A stretch of DNA of 54,880 nt from Bacteroidales bacterium (GCA_029218405.1 JAQXRG010000070.1:1-54880); one strand, 5' to 3'. Shown: positions 15,117 through 25,430, numbered from the stretch's first letter. Translations and numbers: made by a program. Notes: generated by a model not told the origin, from the sequence alone.

Positions 15117-18100
15117 ATGAAAAGAAGAACAAACCTAACCAGTATGCTGCTGCTCCTGTTGGGAGCCTCCTCAGGAGCAGTTTACGGAGGGAACCCCGCT
15201 TCCCTACCGAGCGTCAGAATCGTTCAGCAGAACGGAAATTGCACCGGAGTTGTCAAAGACCTGACGGGTGAGACCGTCGTGGGAGCGTCTGTCGTCGTGA
15301 AAGGGACCACGCAGGGTTCCATCACCGACCTTGACGGACGGTTCTCATTGCCCGATGTCCGCAAGGGCGCCGTGCTGCGCGTCTCCTTCGTGGGCTACCA
15401 GACCCAGGAAGTGACCTGGAACGGCCAGCCGCTGACCATCGTCCTGAAGGAGGATGCCCACGGTCTGGACGAAGTGGTGGTCGTGGGATTCGGCTCGCAG
15501 AAGAAGGCCGACCTGACGGGTGCCGTCTCGCAGGTGAAGATGGAAGAGGTGCTGGGTGACCGTCCGGTCATCAGCGCCACGGCGGCCCTGCAGGGGGCCA
15601 TGCCGGGTCTGATGGTGTCGGGTGCCTCGGCCCCGGGCCAAAGCAAGAGCTTCAACATCCGCGGCGACCTGTCCATCAACGGCGGAGCGCCATTGGTGTT
15701 GATTGACAACGTGGAGGGCGACCTCAACGCCCTGAACCCGGACGACATCGAGAGCGTGTCGGTGCTGAAGGACGCGGCCTCATCGGCCATCTACGGCGCA
15801 CGGGCCGCCGGGGGTGTCATCCTCGTGACCACCAAACGCCCGCAGAACAACACGAAGTTCCAGTTCAACTACAGCTTCAACCAAGGATGGGAGAACTCCA
15901 TCGGACGGCCCAAGCAGGCCTCGCTGGCCGACTACATCGCGGCGTACGAGGAGGCCGGCTACTCCAGCCAGTACTGGGCGGGCAACGGACAGATCAGCAC
16001 CTGGAAGGAGCTGCTGGGCCAGTACCGCGCAGGCACGCTGCAAGGGGTGCGCGAGAACGGTATCTACCAGCACACCGACGGCGCGGTGTACTACCTGAAG
16101 GAAGGGGACCCGCAGGGCAACGCGCTGGGCACCGGTGCGCTGTCCAACCATAACCTGTCGGTATCGGGCGGCACGGACAAGCTGCGCTTCCGCATCTCGG
16201 GCAACTACAGCTACGAGAACGGCCCCATGGTGACCAGCAAGGACCAGTACATCCGTAAGGCCCTGAGCGCCTTCATCTCGGCCGACATCAACCCGTGGTA
16301 CACGCAGGAAATCACCATGTACTACACGGACACGAAGGAGAGTGCCCTGACAAGCAACATGCGCGACCCCTTCACCAACCGCCTGATCAGCTGGTACCCG
16401 GAAGGCTACATGCCGGGCGAGATTCTCGGGACGGACGAGGACTACATCATCGACTCGCCGAAGAACGCCTACCTCGTGTCGCCTACCAAGACGACGCGCA
16501 ACTCTACCCCGCGCATCCAGGTGAAGAGCATCATCAAGCCACTGAAGAACTGGGACATCGTGGCGGAATATACCTTCAACCGCAAGAACTACAAGATGAC
16601 CAACTACACGGGACTGATGGAATACGCCGACGTGCAGCTGGCCGTGAAGAAATCGCCCATGAGCGGCATCGATGTCTATACCCTCAACACGGAGGAGACG
16701 AAATACAACGCCCTGAACCTCTACTCGACCTACCGCCTCGAACTGGGACGGCACAAGGCGAGCGTGATGGCGGGCTTCAACCAGGAGAGCTCGTGGTGGG
16801 GACAGCTGAACACGAACATCGAGCAGCAGTCGGTGCCCACGGTGCCTTCGTTCGGCGGTGGCACGGGCACGAAGAACATCGTGGAGCAATACAAGGAATA
16901 TGCCGTGCGGGGCGCCTTCGGACGACTGACCTACAGCTATGACGACAAGTACCTGCTGACGGCCAACATGCGCTACGACGGCTCGTCAAAGTTCCCGAAG
17001 GAGAACCGCTTCGGCTTCTTCCCCTCGGTGTCGGTGGGCTGGCGCCTGGGACAGGAGAAGTTCATGGACTGGTCGCGCGACGTGCTGGATGACTTCAAGC
17101 TCCGCGCCTCGTACGGCTCCATCGGCAACCAGAACATCAGCCCCTACGGCTTCGTGGCGGCGATGGGCATCGGACAGTCCAACACGTGGCTCAGCGGCGG
17201 CGACAAGATCACTTACTTCGGCGTGCCCGGACTGGTACGCGCCAACTATACGTGGGAGACGGTGACCACCCTCGACCTCGGCTTCGACCTGACCCTGTTC
17301 GGGAACCGCCTGAACGCCGTGTTCGACTGGTACCGCCGCAACACGAAGGACATGCTGGCCGACGGCGTGGAGCTGCCCGCCACCGTAGGCACCAAGGCTC
17401 CGCTGCAGAACGTGGCGGACATGCGCACCAACGGATGGGAACTGGCGGTGACCTGGCGTGACCGCATCGGCGACTGGAACTACTCGGTGGGCTTCAACGT
17501 GTACGACCACCTGTCGAAAATCACGAAATACAACAACGAGTCGGGCAACCTGAACTACTACTACGAAGGCTGCACGTTCAATGACATCTGGGGCTATGTG
17601 TCCGACGGTTTCTACACCATCGACGACTTCGACCCCGACAAGGCCAAGGTGGGCACCTGGGTGCTGAAGGAAGGCGTGACCGCCATCAACGGCTACACCC
17701 CGCAGCCGGGTGACGAAAAGTTCAAGGACCTGGACGGCAACGGCATCATCAACACGGGAGCCGGCACGGTGGATGACCCGGGCGACCGGCGCATCATCGG
17801 CAACAAGACCTCGCGCTACCAGTTCGGCGCCAACCTCGGCGCGGGCTACAAGGGCTTCGACCTGAGCGTCCTGCTGCAAGGCGTGGGCAAACGGGACGTG
17901 GCGCTGGGCGGAGCGGCCCTCTTCCCCTTCGGGGCCGGCGGACCGGACGGCGTGTTCTTCCCGCTCTACTACAACCAGACCGACTACTGGAAGGCCAAGA
18001 GCTACGACCCTGCCAGCCCGGACTACATGGTGCCCGAAAACCCCAACGCCAGCCTGTTCCGCATCTACGGACAGGAAGGGAACGTGGGCTCGAACGCCCG

Positions 18101-18338
18101 CACCAGCACGAAGTACCTGCAGGACGGTTCGTACCTGCGCGTGAAGAACGTCACCCTGTCGTACACCTTCCCCACCTCCTGGATACAGCGGCTGCGGCTC
18201 AGCCAGCTCCGGCTGTACGTGAGCGTGGAAAACCTCGCCACCTTCACCTCGTTGCCGAAAGGCTATGACCCGGAGAGCCTCCAGTGGTCGTACCCCTTCT
18301 ACCGTACCTGGTCGGTGGGCGCCAATGTTTCATTCTAA
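15117..18338 (+). CDS. SusC/RagA family TonB-linked outer-membrane protein
   Basis: A 1073-residue TonB-dependent transporter. It has a signal peptide (LLLLLGASSGAVYG), a carboxypeptidase-regulatory-like beta domain at ~43-112 (GVVKDLTGETVVGASVVVKG, DGRFSLPDV, VSFVGYQTQEV), the TonB-box/plug junction LDEVVVVGFGSQKKADLTGA at ~117-136, the plug (IRGDLSINGGAPLVLIDNVE, DAASSAIYGARAAGGVILVT) and a long 22-strand-type barrel ending in Phe (VGANVSF). No STN signalling domain is seen, so it need not be tied to an anti-sigma factor. It should import an oligomeric ligand with the SusD partner 16 bp downstream. No glycan-degrading enzyme or dedicated regulator is adjacent, so the ligand is unknown. Confidence 0.92.
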   Translation: MKRRTNLTSMLLLLLGASSGAVYGGNPASLPSVRIVQQNGNCTGVVKDLTGETVVGASVVVKGTTQGSITDLDGRFSLPDVRKGAVLRVSFVGYQTQEVTWNGQPLTIVLKEDAHGLDEVVVVGFGSQKKADLTGAVSQVKMEEVLGDRPVISATAALQGAMPGLMVSGASAPGQSKSFNIRGDLSINGGAPLVLIDNVEGDLNALNPDDIESVSVLKDAASSAIYGARAAGGVILVTTKRPQNNTKFQFNYSFNQGWENSIGRPKQASLADYIAAYEEAGYSSQYWAGNGQISTWKELLGQYRAGTLQGVRENGIYQHTDGAVYYLKEGDPQGNALGTGALSNHNLSVSGGTDKLRFRISGNYSYENGPMVTSKDQYIRKALSAFISADINPWYTQEITMYYTDTKESALTSNMRDPFTNRLISWYPEGYMPGEILGTDEDYIIDSPKNAYLVSPTKTTRNSTPRIQVKSIIKPLKNWDIVAEYTFNRKNYKMTNYTGLMEYADVQLAVKKSPMSGIDVYTLNTEETKYNALNLYSTYRLELGRHKASVMAGFNQESSWWGQLNTNIEQQSVPTVPSFGGGTGTKNIVEQYKEYAVRGAFGRLTYSYDDKYLLTANMRYDGSSKFPKENRFGFFPSVSVGWRLGQEKFMDWSRDVLDDFKLRASYGSIGNQNISPYGFVAAMGIGQSNTWLSGGDKITYFGVPGLVRANYTWETVTTLDLGFDLTLFGNRLNAVFDWYRRNTKDMLADGVELPATVGTKAPLQNVADMRTNGWELAVTWRDRIGDWNYSVGFNVYDHLSKITKYNNESGNLNYYYEGCTFNDIWGYVSDGFYTIDDFDPDKAKVGTWVLKEGVTAINGYTPQPGDEKFKDLDGNGIINTGAGTVDDPGDRRIIGNKTSRYQFGANLGAGYKGFDLSVLLQGVGKRDVALGGAALFPFGAGGPDGVFFPLYYNQTDYWKAKSYDPASPDYMVPENPNASLFRIYGQEGNVGSNARTSTKYLQDGSYLRVKNVTLSYTFPTSWIQRLRLSQLRLYVSVENLATFTSLPKGYDPESLQWSYPFYRTWSVGANVSF

Positions 18339-18353
18339 AAAACCACGAATACT

Positions 18354-20444
18354 ATGAACCTGAAGAATATCATAGCGGGCGGCATGGCCGCCCTGACCAC
18401 CCTGACCGCCTGCAACGACAGCTTCCTGGACAAGGAACCCATCGGCTCGCTGGGTGAATCGAACGCCTTCCTGACCTACGACAACTTCAAGGCGTACATG
18501 TACAACTGCTACGCGCTGTTCACCGACGCGCGCATCTACACCAACTTCTCCGGCGGCAGCTACTACTGGGGCGGCCAATGGAACAGTGACTTCTACGCGG
18601 GCATCATGACCACCCGCGACAACAGCTTCAACCCCTACGCCTACGGCAGCAAGAGCGTGACCACCAGCTCGAACGACTGGAACTTCGCCTACCCGCGCAC
18701 GGTGAACATCATGCTGAGCCACCTGGACGGCAGTCGGCTGACGGAGACCGAGAAACGGCACTGGCGGTCGGTGGGCTACTTCTTCCACGCCTGGTGGTAC
18801 ATGGAGCTCATCTCGAAATACGGCGACGTGCCCTGGATCAACCAGCCGCTGACCGATGAGTCGCCGGAGGCCTACGGACCCCGCACGCCCCGCGCCGAGG
18901 TGGCCGACTCCATCATCGCCCGTCTGGAGTATGCGGCGGCCAACATCGGCGACACGTCACGCGACGGGGACAACCCCGTGACGGCCAACGCCATCAAGGC
19001 AGCCCTGAGCCGCTTCCTGCTCCGAGAGGGCACGTGGGCCAAGTACCACGGACTGAACGAGCCCTGGCAGCAGTACCTGCAGAAGTGCCTGACGGTGTCG
19101 GAGGAGCTGATGGCGGCCTACCCCACCCTGCACTACGGCAACGGCTACAACCAGTATCCGGGAGCGGGTTACGACGAGATGATGACCTCCGAGGACCTGG
19201 GCAAGGTGCCCGGTGTCATCCTGTACAAGCAGTACCTGGACCCGCTGCTCTACCACCGCTTCAGTGACCTGACGCACGTGGAGGCCCACCGCGCCGACGC
19301 GCCGCAACAGACGGTGGACCTCTTCCTGATGCGCAACGGAAAGCCCATCGCCAACGCCTCCTCGGGATTCCACGGAGGAGAGGGCAAGGACCTGTGGGAC
19401 TACTACGAGGACCGCGACCCGCGCCTGCCCATCAACTTCTGCCCGCCGGCACAGGCCAACGCCTACGTGAGCCACGCCAACCCGGACAACGAGACGACGT
19501 TCAAGAAATGGCAGTTCTGGAAGGTGGGCGAAAGCCTGCAGAACAAGGGCAAGTTTGTGGTGACGGAGGAGTATGAGCAGAAGTTCCGCCGCTACATCGA
19601 CTACTTCGGGGCCAACGTGACCTGCGAGAACGGCACGGGCAACGAGGCCATCGGCTCGAAGCGGCTGCCGGGACACAACTGGGGAGGCTCGATGACGCAC
19701 TCCTCGCCCAACATCACGCAGTACTGCCAGACCGACAACTACATGCGCTGCTGGACGGGCTACTACTTCTGGAAGCACTACACGGCCTGGGAAGTGGGCA
19801 GCAACGGTAACTACCAGACCTCGGACAAGCCTATCTTCACCATCGAGGAGGTGCTGCTGAACTATGCCGAGGCGGCGTTCGAGCTGGAGAGATTCACTCA
19901 GGACGTGGCCGACCGCACCATCAACAAGCTCCGCGACCGTGCGGGTGTGGCCCCGATGACCGTGGCCGAAATCGGTCCGGACTTTGACCCCCACCGTGAC
20001 AAAGGCACCGCTGCCTGGACGAAGGGATATGACGCCAAGACCAACTACGAGGTGGCCCCGGTGCTGTGGGAAATCCGCCGCGAACGAATGGTGGAACTCA
20101 TGGGGCAGGGCTTCAGCTTCTACGACGTGAAGCGCTGGCACAAGGCTCCCTACTTCACCAACCAGCAGCCTTGTGGCGCGTGGATTACCGCCACGAACGT
20201 GCCGTATGGTACCGGCGTGTACACCGGTCAGTTTGTGGACTACAACGAAATCCGCTCCAAAGGGTTCGCCCCCCCGCAGAACAACGACACCGGCTCGGGC
20301 TGGATCTACACCAAGCACGGCCCGTTGTCGGTAGGCAGCGGCTGGAACGATACGTTCTACTTAGAGATGGTGCCGCAGGACCAGATTAACCTGAACCCGG
20401 CACTCACCCAGAACCCTGGCTACGAAGAGCTGTTCGGTAAATAA
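18354..20444 (+). CDS. SusD/RagB family nutrient-binding lipoprotein
   Basis: A 696-residue surface lipoprotein with lipobox LTAC (Cys20) followed by NDSFLDKEPIGSL, the standard SusD start. TPR-like helical segments and the RagB/SusD C-terminal pattern (FTIEEVLLNYAEAAFELERF, TINKLRDRAGV, LWEIRRERMVELMGQGFSFYDVKRW) are clear. It caps the SusC transporter and captures ligand at the cell surface. The length is above the usual 500-600, with long loops rich in aromatic residues and glycine (~220-480). The gene is 16 bp after susC and is the end of the operon; repeats follow. Confidence 0.92.
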   Translation: MNLKNIIAGGMAALTTLTACNDSFLDKEPIGSLGESNAFLTYDNFKAYMYNCYALFTDARIYTNFSGGSYYWGGQWNSDFYAGIMTTRDNSFNPYAYGSKSVTTSSNDWNFAYPRTVNIMLSHLDGSRLTETEKRHWRSVGYFFHAWWYMELISKYGDVPWINQPLTDESPEAYGPRTPRAEVADSIIARLEYAAANIGDTSRDGDNPVTANAIKAALSRFLLREGTWAKYHGLNEPWQQYLQKCLTVSEELMAAYPTLHYGNGYNQYPGAGYDEMMTSEDLGKVPGVILYKQYLDPLLYHRFSDLTHVEAHRADAPQQTVDLFLMRNGKPIANASSGFHGGEGKDLWDYYEDRDPRLPINFCPPAQANAYVSHANPDNETTFKKWQFWKVGESLQNKGKFVVTEEYEQKFRRYIDYFGANVTCENGTGNEAIGSKRLPGHNWGGSMTHSSPNITQYCQTDNYMRCWTGYYFWKHYTAWEVGSNGNYQTSDKPIFTIEEVLLNYAEAAFELERFTQDVADRTINKLRDRAGVAPMTVAEIGPDFDPHRDKGTAAWTKGYDAKTNYEVAPVLWEIRRERMVELMGQGFSFYDVKRWHKAPYFTNQQPCGAWITATNVPYGTGVYTGQFVDYNEIRSKGFAPPQNNDTGSGWIYTKHGPLSVGSGWNDTFYLEMVPQDQINLNPALTQNPGYEELFGK

Positions 20445-20503
20445 GTCCTCGGACAGGAAGTGAATCGGGCCAGTCAATGCAAGAAGAAGGGGTCCGAAAC
20501 GGA

Positions 20504-20665
20504 GTTCTAACGGGGTTCAAATTCCGTTCAAACGAAGTTTAAACGGAATTCAAACGTGATTCAAAGACGGTTTAGATTTCGTTGAAACAGAAGTCGAACG
20601 AGCAGCCAAGCAGAGGTCCAAACGGAATCCAAACGGAGTTCGAACGAAGCCTAAACAGCGCCTTA
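20504..20665. repeat. 11-bp phased degenerate repeat
   Basis: From about 20504 the sequence repeats every 11 bp (sometimes 12): CGAAGTTTAAA, CGGAATTCAAA, CGTGATTCAAA, then CGGAATCCAAA, CGGAGTTCGAA, CGAAGCCTAAA, about fourteen units in all. A consensus is CGnAnTTCAAA. The unit is close to one helical turn, so the AAA tracts lie on one face of DNA. It lies between susD and dxs in a 626-bp stretch with no gene. Confidence 0.6.
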
Positions 20666-20739
20666 TAACCAGCGCCAGCTTTTCTGCGGATGCTACGGCA
20701 TCGGTAAGTAGGCTGGCGCTGCTTCTTTCTTCCCCGGTT

Positions 20740-20965
20740 TGTCCGAATCCACTATCCTCGCCTCCGGGGGGCCTTCGACTGTCTCGCATTCCTTTCTTCC
20801 GCCGCCACCTCCAAAGTTTCCTCCGTCCGCCTCGCCTTCCTTCTTTCGCCTTCCCCACCTCCGTGGGTTCCTTCGGCCATTTCTTCCACCTCCCCCATCT
20901 CCGGAGTTTCCTCCGTCCACCGCCACCTCCTCCGGGGGTTCCTCCGTCCGCCTGTCCCTTCCTGC
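20740..20965. repeat. pyrimidine-rich imperfect repeats upstream of dxs
   Basis: The plus strand is almost all C and T, with several copies of CCACCTCC-(A/G)-x-GTTTCCTCCGTCCxCC, for example near 20808, 20894 and 20925. Open frames here are low complexity and not credible genes. Confidence 0.5.
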
Positions 20966-21040
20966 ACGACCCAAATTTTTCCCATTCCCGATTATTGAAG
21001 AAAAAGCCTTCCTCATGCAGGTTATTCCATCCTTTTTTCT

Positions 21041-21048
21041 TACCTTTG
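21041..21048 (+). promoter_or_regulatory. -7 element TACCTTTG for dxs-trkA
   Basis: TACCTTTG fits TAnnTTTG and sits 22 bp before the dxs start codon, leaving a very short leader. Confidence 0.65.
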
Positions 21049-21070
21049 TAAACTTTAAAAATTTGGATGG

Positions 21071-22978
21071 ATGGAACAACCGACAGCATACGAATTACTG
21101 AACCATATTGACAGCCCGGCCGACCTGCGGAAACTGGCTCCCGAGCAGCTTCCGGAAGTCTGTCACGAACTCCGGCAGCGCATCATCGACGAAGTGTCGA
21201 AAAACCCCGGACACTTCGGCTCCAGCCTTGGCGTGGTGGAACTGACCGTCGCGCTGCACTATTGCTTCGACACCCCCTACGACCGCATCGTGTGGGACGT
21301 GGGACACCAGGCCTATGGCCACAAGATCCTGACCGGCCGACGCGACAGCTTCCACACCAACCGGAAGCTGAACGGCATCCGACCGTTCCCTTCCCCCAAC
21401 GAGAGCGAATACGACACCTTTACCTGTGGACATGCCTCCAACTCCATCTCCGCCGCCTTGGGCATGGCAGTGGCAGCCGCCTATAAGGGAGAAGAGCAAC
21501 GGAAGGTGGTGGCCGTCATCGGGGACGGCTCGATGAGCGGCGGACTGGCCTTCGAAGGCCTGAACAACGCCTCCTCTACCCCGAATAACCTGCTCATCAT
21601 TCTGAATGACAACAATATGGCCATCGACCGGAGCGTGGGAGGCATGAAGCAGTACCTGCTCCACCTGCAGACCTCGGAAAGCTACAACCGCATCCGCTAC
21701 TGCCTGTCGCGGAGACTGCACAAGTGGGGGCTGCTGACCGACGAAGGGCGCAAAAGCATCCTCCGCTTCAACAACAGCGTGAAGTCAATCGTGGCCCAAC
21801 AGCAAAACATCTTCGAGGGGATGAACATCCGGTACTTCGGTCCGGTGGACGGACACGACGTGGCCGGACTCGTCAAGGTGCTGCGCGAAATCAAGGACAT
21901 GAAAGGACCCAAGCTCCTGCATCTCCACACCGTCAAGGGACGGGGCTACCGCCCGGCGGAAAAGGACGCGACCGTGTGGCACGCTCCCGGCATCTTCGAC
22001 AAGGAGACCGGCGAGCGGATCATCGCCGACACCACGGGCATGCCGCCCCTCTTCCAGGAGGTGTTCGGCAACACCCTGCTGGAACTGGCACGGCAGAACC
22101 CCAAAATCATCGGGGTGACACCGGCCATGCCCACCGGTTGCTCCATGAACCTGCTGATGCAGGCCCTGCCGGACCGTGCCTTCGATGTGGGCATCGCCGA
22201 AGGACATGCCGTCACGTTCTCTGGCGGCATGGCGAAGGAAGGGCTCATCCCGTTCTGCAACATCTACTCGTCGTTCATGCAGCGGGCCTATGATAACGTC
22301 ATCCACGACGTGGCCATCCACCGCCAGCACGTGGTGCTGTGCCTGGACCGTGCGGGACTGGTGGGCGAGGACGGACCGACCCATCACGGAGCGTTCGACC
22401 TGGCTTATTTCCGCCCTATCCCGAACCTGACCATCGCCTCTCCGTACGACGAGCACGAGCTGCGCCGCCTGATGTACACCGCGCAACTGCCGGAACAGGG
22501 TCCTTTCGTCATCCGCTACCCTCGCGGCAGAGGCGTGCTGGCCGACTGGCAATGCCCCTTAGAAGCCGTCGAAGTGGGCAAGGGCAGACGGCTGAAACCG
22601 GGCACGGACATGGCGGTCATCACCCTGGGCCCCATCGGCAACGTGGCCGCACGCGCCATCCGGCGGGTGGAGGAGGAAGGGAAAGGCAGCATCGCTCACT
22701 ACGACCTGCGCTTCCTGAAACCGCTGGACACCGGCCTGCTGGATGAGGTAGGCCAGCGCTTCTCCCACATCATCACCGTCGAGGACGGGGTACGGATGGG
22801 AGGCATGGGGTCGGCGGTGCTCGAATACCTGTCCGACCAAGGCCACACCCCCGTGCTGAAACGGCTGGGACTGCCCGACAAGTTCGTGCAGCACGGTTCC
22901 GTAAAAGACCTGTATGCCCTCTGCGGACTTGACGAGGAGAGCATCTATCGTACCATCCTACAAACATTGGACGCATGA
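21071..22978 (+). CDS. dxs: 1-deoxy-D-xylulose-5-phosphate synthase
   Basis: A 635-residue TPP-dependent enzyme that joins pyruvate and glyceraldehyde-3-phosphate, the first step of the MEP isoprenoid pathway, in the cytosol. Seen are [20 protein letters not shown] with the substrate-binding His, [18 protein letters not shown], the TPP/Mg motif [17 protein letters not shown] ending in [15 protein letters not shown], and the central catalytic region [20 protein letters not shown]. The C-terminal domain follows ([15 protein letters not shown]). Length and domain order are normal. Its stop overlaps the trkA start (ATGA), so the two are coupled. ATG 21071 is chosen over ATG 21067, which is in another frame. 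Confidence 0.96.
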   Translation: MEQPTAYELLNHIDSPADLRKLAPEQLPEVCHELRQRIIDEVSKNPGHFGSSLGVVELTVALHYCFDTPYDRIVWDVGHQAYGHKILTGRRDSFHTNRKLNGIRPFPSPNESEYDTFTCGHASNSISAALGMAVAAAYKGEEQRKVVAVIGDGSMSGGLAFEGLNNASSTPNNLLIILNDNNMAIDRSVGGMKQYLLHLQTSESYNRIRYCLSRRLHKWGLLTDEGRKSILRFNNSVKSIVAQQQNIFEGMNIRYFGPVDGHDVAGLVKVLREIKDMKGPKLLHLHTVKGRGYRPAEKDATVWHAPGIFDKETGERIIADTTGMPPLFQEVFGNTLLELARQNPKIIGVTPAMPTGCSMNLLMQALPDRAFDVGIAEGHAVTFSGGMAKEGLIPFCNIYSSFMQRAYDNVIHDVAIHRQHVVLCLDRAGLVGEDGPTHHGAFDLAYFRPIPNLTIASPYDEHELRRLMYTAQLPEQGPFVIRYPRGRGVLADWQCPLEAVEVGKGRRLKPGTDMAVITLGPIGNVAARAIRRVEEEGKGSIAHYDLRFLKPLDTGLLDEVGQRFSHIITVEDGVRMGGMGSAVLEYLSDQGHTPVLKRLGLPDKFVQHGSVKDLYALCGLDEESIYRTILQTLDA

Positions 22979-24315
22979 AAATCATTATCGCAGGCGCCGG
23001 AGCCGTGGGCACCCACTTGGCCAAACTGCTCTCCGGCGAAAAGCAAGACATCATCCTGATGGACGAGGACGAGGAAAAGTTGTCGCGAATGGGCAACAAT
23101 TTCGACCTGATGACCGTCAACCTCTCGCCGACCTCCATCTCTGGACTGAAGGAAGCAGGCGTGACCGGCTGCGACCTGTTCATCGCCGTCACGCCCATTG
23201 AGAGCCAGAACATGACGGCCTGTATGCTGGCCACCAGCCTGGGGGCCAAGAAGACCGTGGCGCGCATCGACAACTACGAGTACCTGCTGCCGAAACACAA
23301 GGAGTTTTTCGCCAAGCTGGGCGTGGATTCGCTGATTTACCCGGAAATGCTCGCCGCCCGCGACATCGTGGATGCCGTGAGGATGAGCTGGATACGCCAG
23401 TGGTGGGAGTTCGCCGGGGGAGCCCTGGTGCTGATCGGCACCAAGATGAGGGCCACCGCTGAAATCCTGAACGTCCCCCTGCACGAGCTGGGCGGACGCA
23501 ACATCCCTTTCCACATCGTGGCCATCAAGCGCGGGACGGAAACCATTATCCCACGAGGCGATGACTACATCCGGCTGAACGACGTGGTCTATTTCACGAC
23601 CACCAAAAAGTACATTCCTTACATCCGCAAGATAGCCGGCAAGGAGAATTACGCCGACATCCGCAACGTGATGATCATGGGCGGCAGCCGCATCGCCGTA
23701 CGGGCAGTGCAGTACATGCCGGACTACATGCGGACGAAAATCATTGAGAGCAACCTGTCGCGCTGCCACCGCCTGACCGAACTGGTGGACGACAACGTAA
23801 TGGTAATCAACGGCGACGGACGTGACATGGAGCTGCTGCTGGAAGAAGGTATCAAGAACACGGAGGCCTTCGTGGCACTGACCGGCAGTTCGGAGACCAA
23901 CATCCTGGCCTGTCTGGCCGCCAAACGGCTGGGGGTCACAAAGACCGTGGCGGAAGTGGAGAACGTGGACTACATCAGCATGGCGGAAAGCTTGGACATC
24001 GGTACGGTCATCAACAAGAAATTCATTGCCGCCAGCCATATCTACCAGATGATGCTGGACGCTGACGTGTCGAACGTGAAGTGCCTGACCTTCGCCAACG
24101 CCGACGTGGCTGAATTTACGGTCAAGGAAGGGGCCATGATCACACGGGCGGCCGTGAAGAACATCGGTCTTCCCAAAGGGGCCACCATCGGCGGCCTGAT
24201 CCGGAACGGCGAAGGACTGTTGGTGACGGGTAACACGACCATACAGCCCGACGACCATGTCGTGGTGTTCTGTCTGGGAATGATGATCAAGAAACTGGAG
24301 AAATACTTCACGTGA
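22975..24315 (+). CDS. trkA: Trk system potassium uptake protein TrkA
   Basis: A 446-residue peripheral membrane regulator with two RCK halves. The first begins [20 protein letters not shown] (GxGxxG) with the acidic end [11 protein letters not shown]; the second begins [17 protein letters not shown], about residue 225. RCK_C-like segments follow each. TrkA gates the K+ channel subunit TrkH/TrkG using NAD(H). It overlaps dxs by four bases. The expected trkH gene is not the next gene; instead a phosphatase is encoded on the opposite strand and overlaps the 3' end by eight bases. The TrkH partner must lie elsewhere or be absent. Confidence 0.93.
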   Translation: MKIIIAGAGAVGTHLAKLLSGEKQDIILMDEDEEKLSRMGNNFDLMTVNLSPTSISGLKEAGVTGCDLFIAVTPIESQNMTACMLATSLGAKKTVARIDNYEYLLPKHKEFFAKLGVDSLIYPEMLAARDIVDAVRMSWIRQWWEFAGGALVLIGTKMRATAEILNVPLHELGGRNIPFHIVAIKRGTETIIPRGDDYIRLNDVVYFTTTKKYIPYIRKIAGKENYADIRNVMIMGGSRIAVRAVQYMPDYMRTKIIESNLSRCHRLTELVDDNVMVINGDGRDMELLLEEGIKNTEAFVALTGSSETNILACLAAKRLGVTKTVAEVENVDYISMAESLDIGTVINKKFIAASHIYQMMLDADVSNVKCLTFANADVAEFTVKEGAMITRAAVKNIGLPKGATIGGLIRNGEGLLVTGNTTIQPDDHVVVFCLGMMIKKLEKYFT

Positions 24316-24826
24316 CGCGGAACCGCCGCACCTCGGCGTTCTGCAGGAACGTGACGCTGCGGAGCGCGTCCATCGGGACACCGCGCAACCAGGCTTCGAT
24401 GGAACGGCCCACCAGTCCGTGCGACACGACCAAGACCGTACGACCGGCATACTGTCGCCGCAGGTACGCCACACATTGTCCGGCCCGCTCGTACAGCTGA
24501 CGGGGCGTCTCCGCGTCAGCGGGCGGACACGAACGGTCCACCCCGTCAAAGGGCAGTCCTGTCCAGCTGCCCCAGTCAGCTTCCCGGAACAGGGACGACT
24601 GCTCCCAGGGCAACCGACGGTCACCCACCGCCAAGCGGACGGTGTCAGTCACCCGCTGTAGGTCGCTGCTCACCACGGCGTCGATACGGACCTCCCGCAA
24701 CTGCCGTCCCAGTTCCACCGCCTGCCTCCGTCCTTCGTCCGTAAGCTGTCCCGGCAGCTGCCCCTGGAACACACGGGCCAGGTTCTCCTCCGTCTGGCCG
24801 TGCCGCGCCAAATAGACCGTCAGCAC
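24308..24826 (-). CDS. histidine phosphatase family protein (phosphoglycerate-mutase-like)
   Basis: From GTG 24826 the protein has 172 residues, beginning (V/M)LTVYLARHGQTEENLA. This holds the catalytic RHG motif with the phosphohistidine. Also seen are GQLPGQLTDEGRRQA, VVSSDLQRVTDT, the acid in FREADWGSWTG, and the second catalytic His in VLVVSHGLVGRS, which is the complete signature of the dPGM/CobC-like phosphatase superfamily. Substrate is not predictable. An ATG at 24874 is possible but would overlap the FNT gene by 44 bp; the GTG leaves a 4-bp gap. It is in one unit with the FNT channel and overlaps trkA tail to tail. Confidence 0.85.
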   Translation of the reverse strand: MLTVYLARHGQTEENLARVFQGQLPGQLTDEGRRQAVELGRQLREVRIDAVVSSDLQRVTDTVRLAVGDRRLPWEQSSLFREADWGSWTGLPFDGVDRSCPPADAETPRQLYERAGQCVAYLRRQYAGRTVLVVSHGLVGRSIEAWLRGVPMDALRSVTFLQNAEVRRFRVT

Positions 24827-24830
24827 CGGC

Positions 24831-25430
24831 TCACTGCCGGCTGCCGGCACACCACTGGAACAAACGGTACGCATTGCACCCGATAAAGTTGCCCAGCACC
24901 GACGACAGATACGCCATCAGGACCGGACCGGTGAATCCGGAAAGCTCCAGCCCCAACAGGTAGTAGAACGCGTCGGCAATGCTGTGTGCGAAACCACAGA
25001 CAATGAACAAGGGAATGCCGAACAGTAGGGGCAGCCATTGAGCCTTCCGGCCGAAATTGACGACCGTGGTCATGATGAAGCCACAGAACACGGCCAGCAC
25101 CAGCACCTTCCAGAAGCCGGCCTCCACCCGCTTGCCGACAATGACGGCAGCCGTCTCCACCAGTTCGGGTTGGGTGAACCGGATGGCATACGCCACCAAG
25201 CCACATCCCACGATGTTGCCCAGCAGCACCACAGGCAGCTCCCTCCAGTCCTGGGACGTGCGCACAAACCCGCTCACGCCGGTATAAAGCTTCAGCTTGT
25301 AATGAATGATGGACAACAGTCCGAACGAGAACAAAACCGCGCCGACAATGCCTCCGGCCTTCAGGAAGGCGACACCGCCCAGCGAGATAAAAGCTCCTCC
25401 TAAAATGGAGTCAATAAACACTTTCTTCAT
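24831..25430 (-). CDS. formate/nitrite transporter (FNT) family channel
   Basis: From ATG 25430 (MKKVFIDSILGGAFISLGGV) this is a 199-residue protein with about six hydrophobic segments, near the lower end of FNT length. Characteristic segments include AFISLGGVAFL, the LYTGVSG loop and VLLGNIVGCGLVAYAIRF. The C-terminal half has WKVLVLAVFCGFIMTTVVNF and CGFAHSIADAFYYLLGL. FNT channels pass formate, nitrite or hydrosulfide across the inner membrane; which one cannot be told. The ORF could begin at an upstream GTG (25436), but the ATG fits better. A near-match to the -7 element (TACCTTAG, minus strand, about 25464-25471) may be its promoter. Confidence 0.8.
   Translation of the reverse strand: MKKVFIDSILGGAFISLGGVAFLKAGGIVGAVLFSFGLLSIIHYKLKLYTGVSGFVRTSQDWRELPVVLLGNIVGCGLVAYAIRFTQPELVETAAVIVGKRVEAGFWKVLVLAVFCGFIMTTVVNFGRKAQWLPLLFGIPLFIVCGFAHSIADAFYYLLGLELSGFTGPVLMAYLSSVLGNFIGCNAYRLFQWCAGSRQ

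Noticed and set aside
20504-20665. Possible CRISPR array or tRNA T-arm (GGGTTCAAATTCC)
   Set aside because: Repeats are only 11 bp with no spacers and no cas genes; the T-arm-like string has no acceptor or anticodon stem around it.
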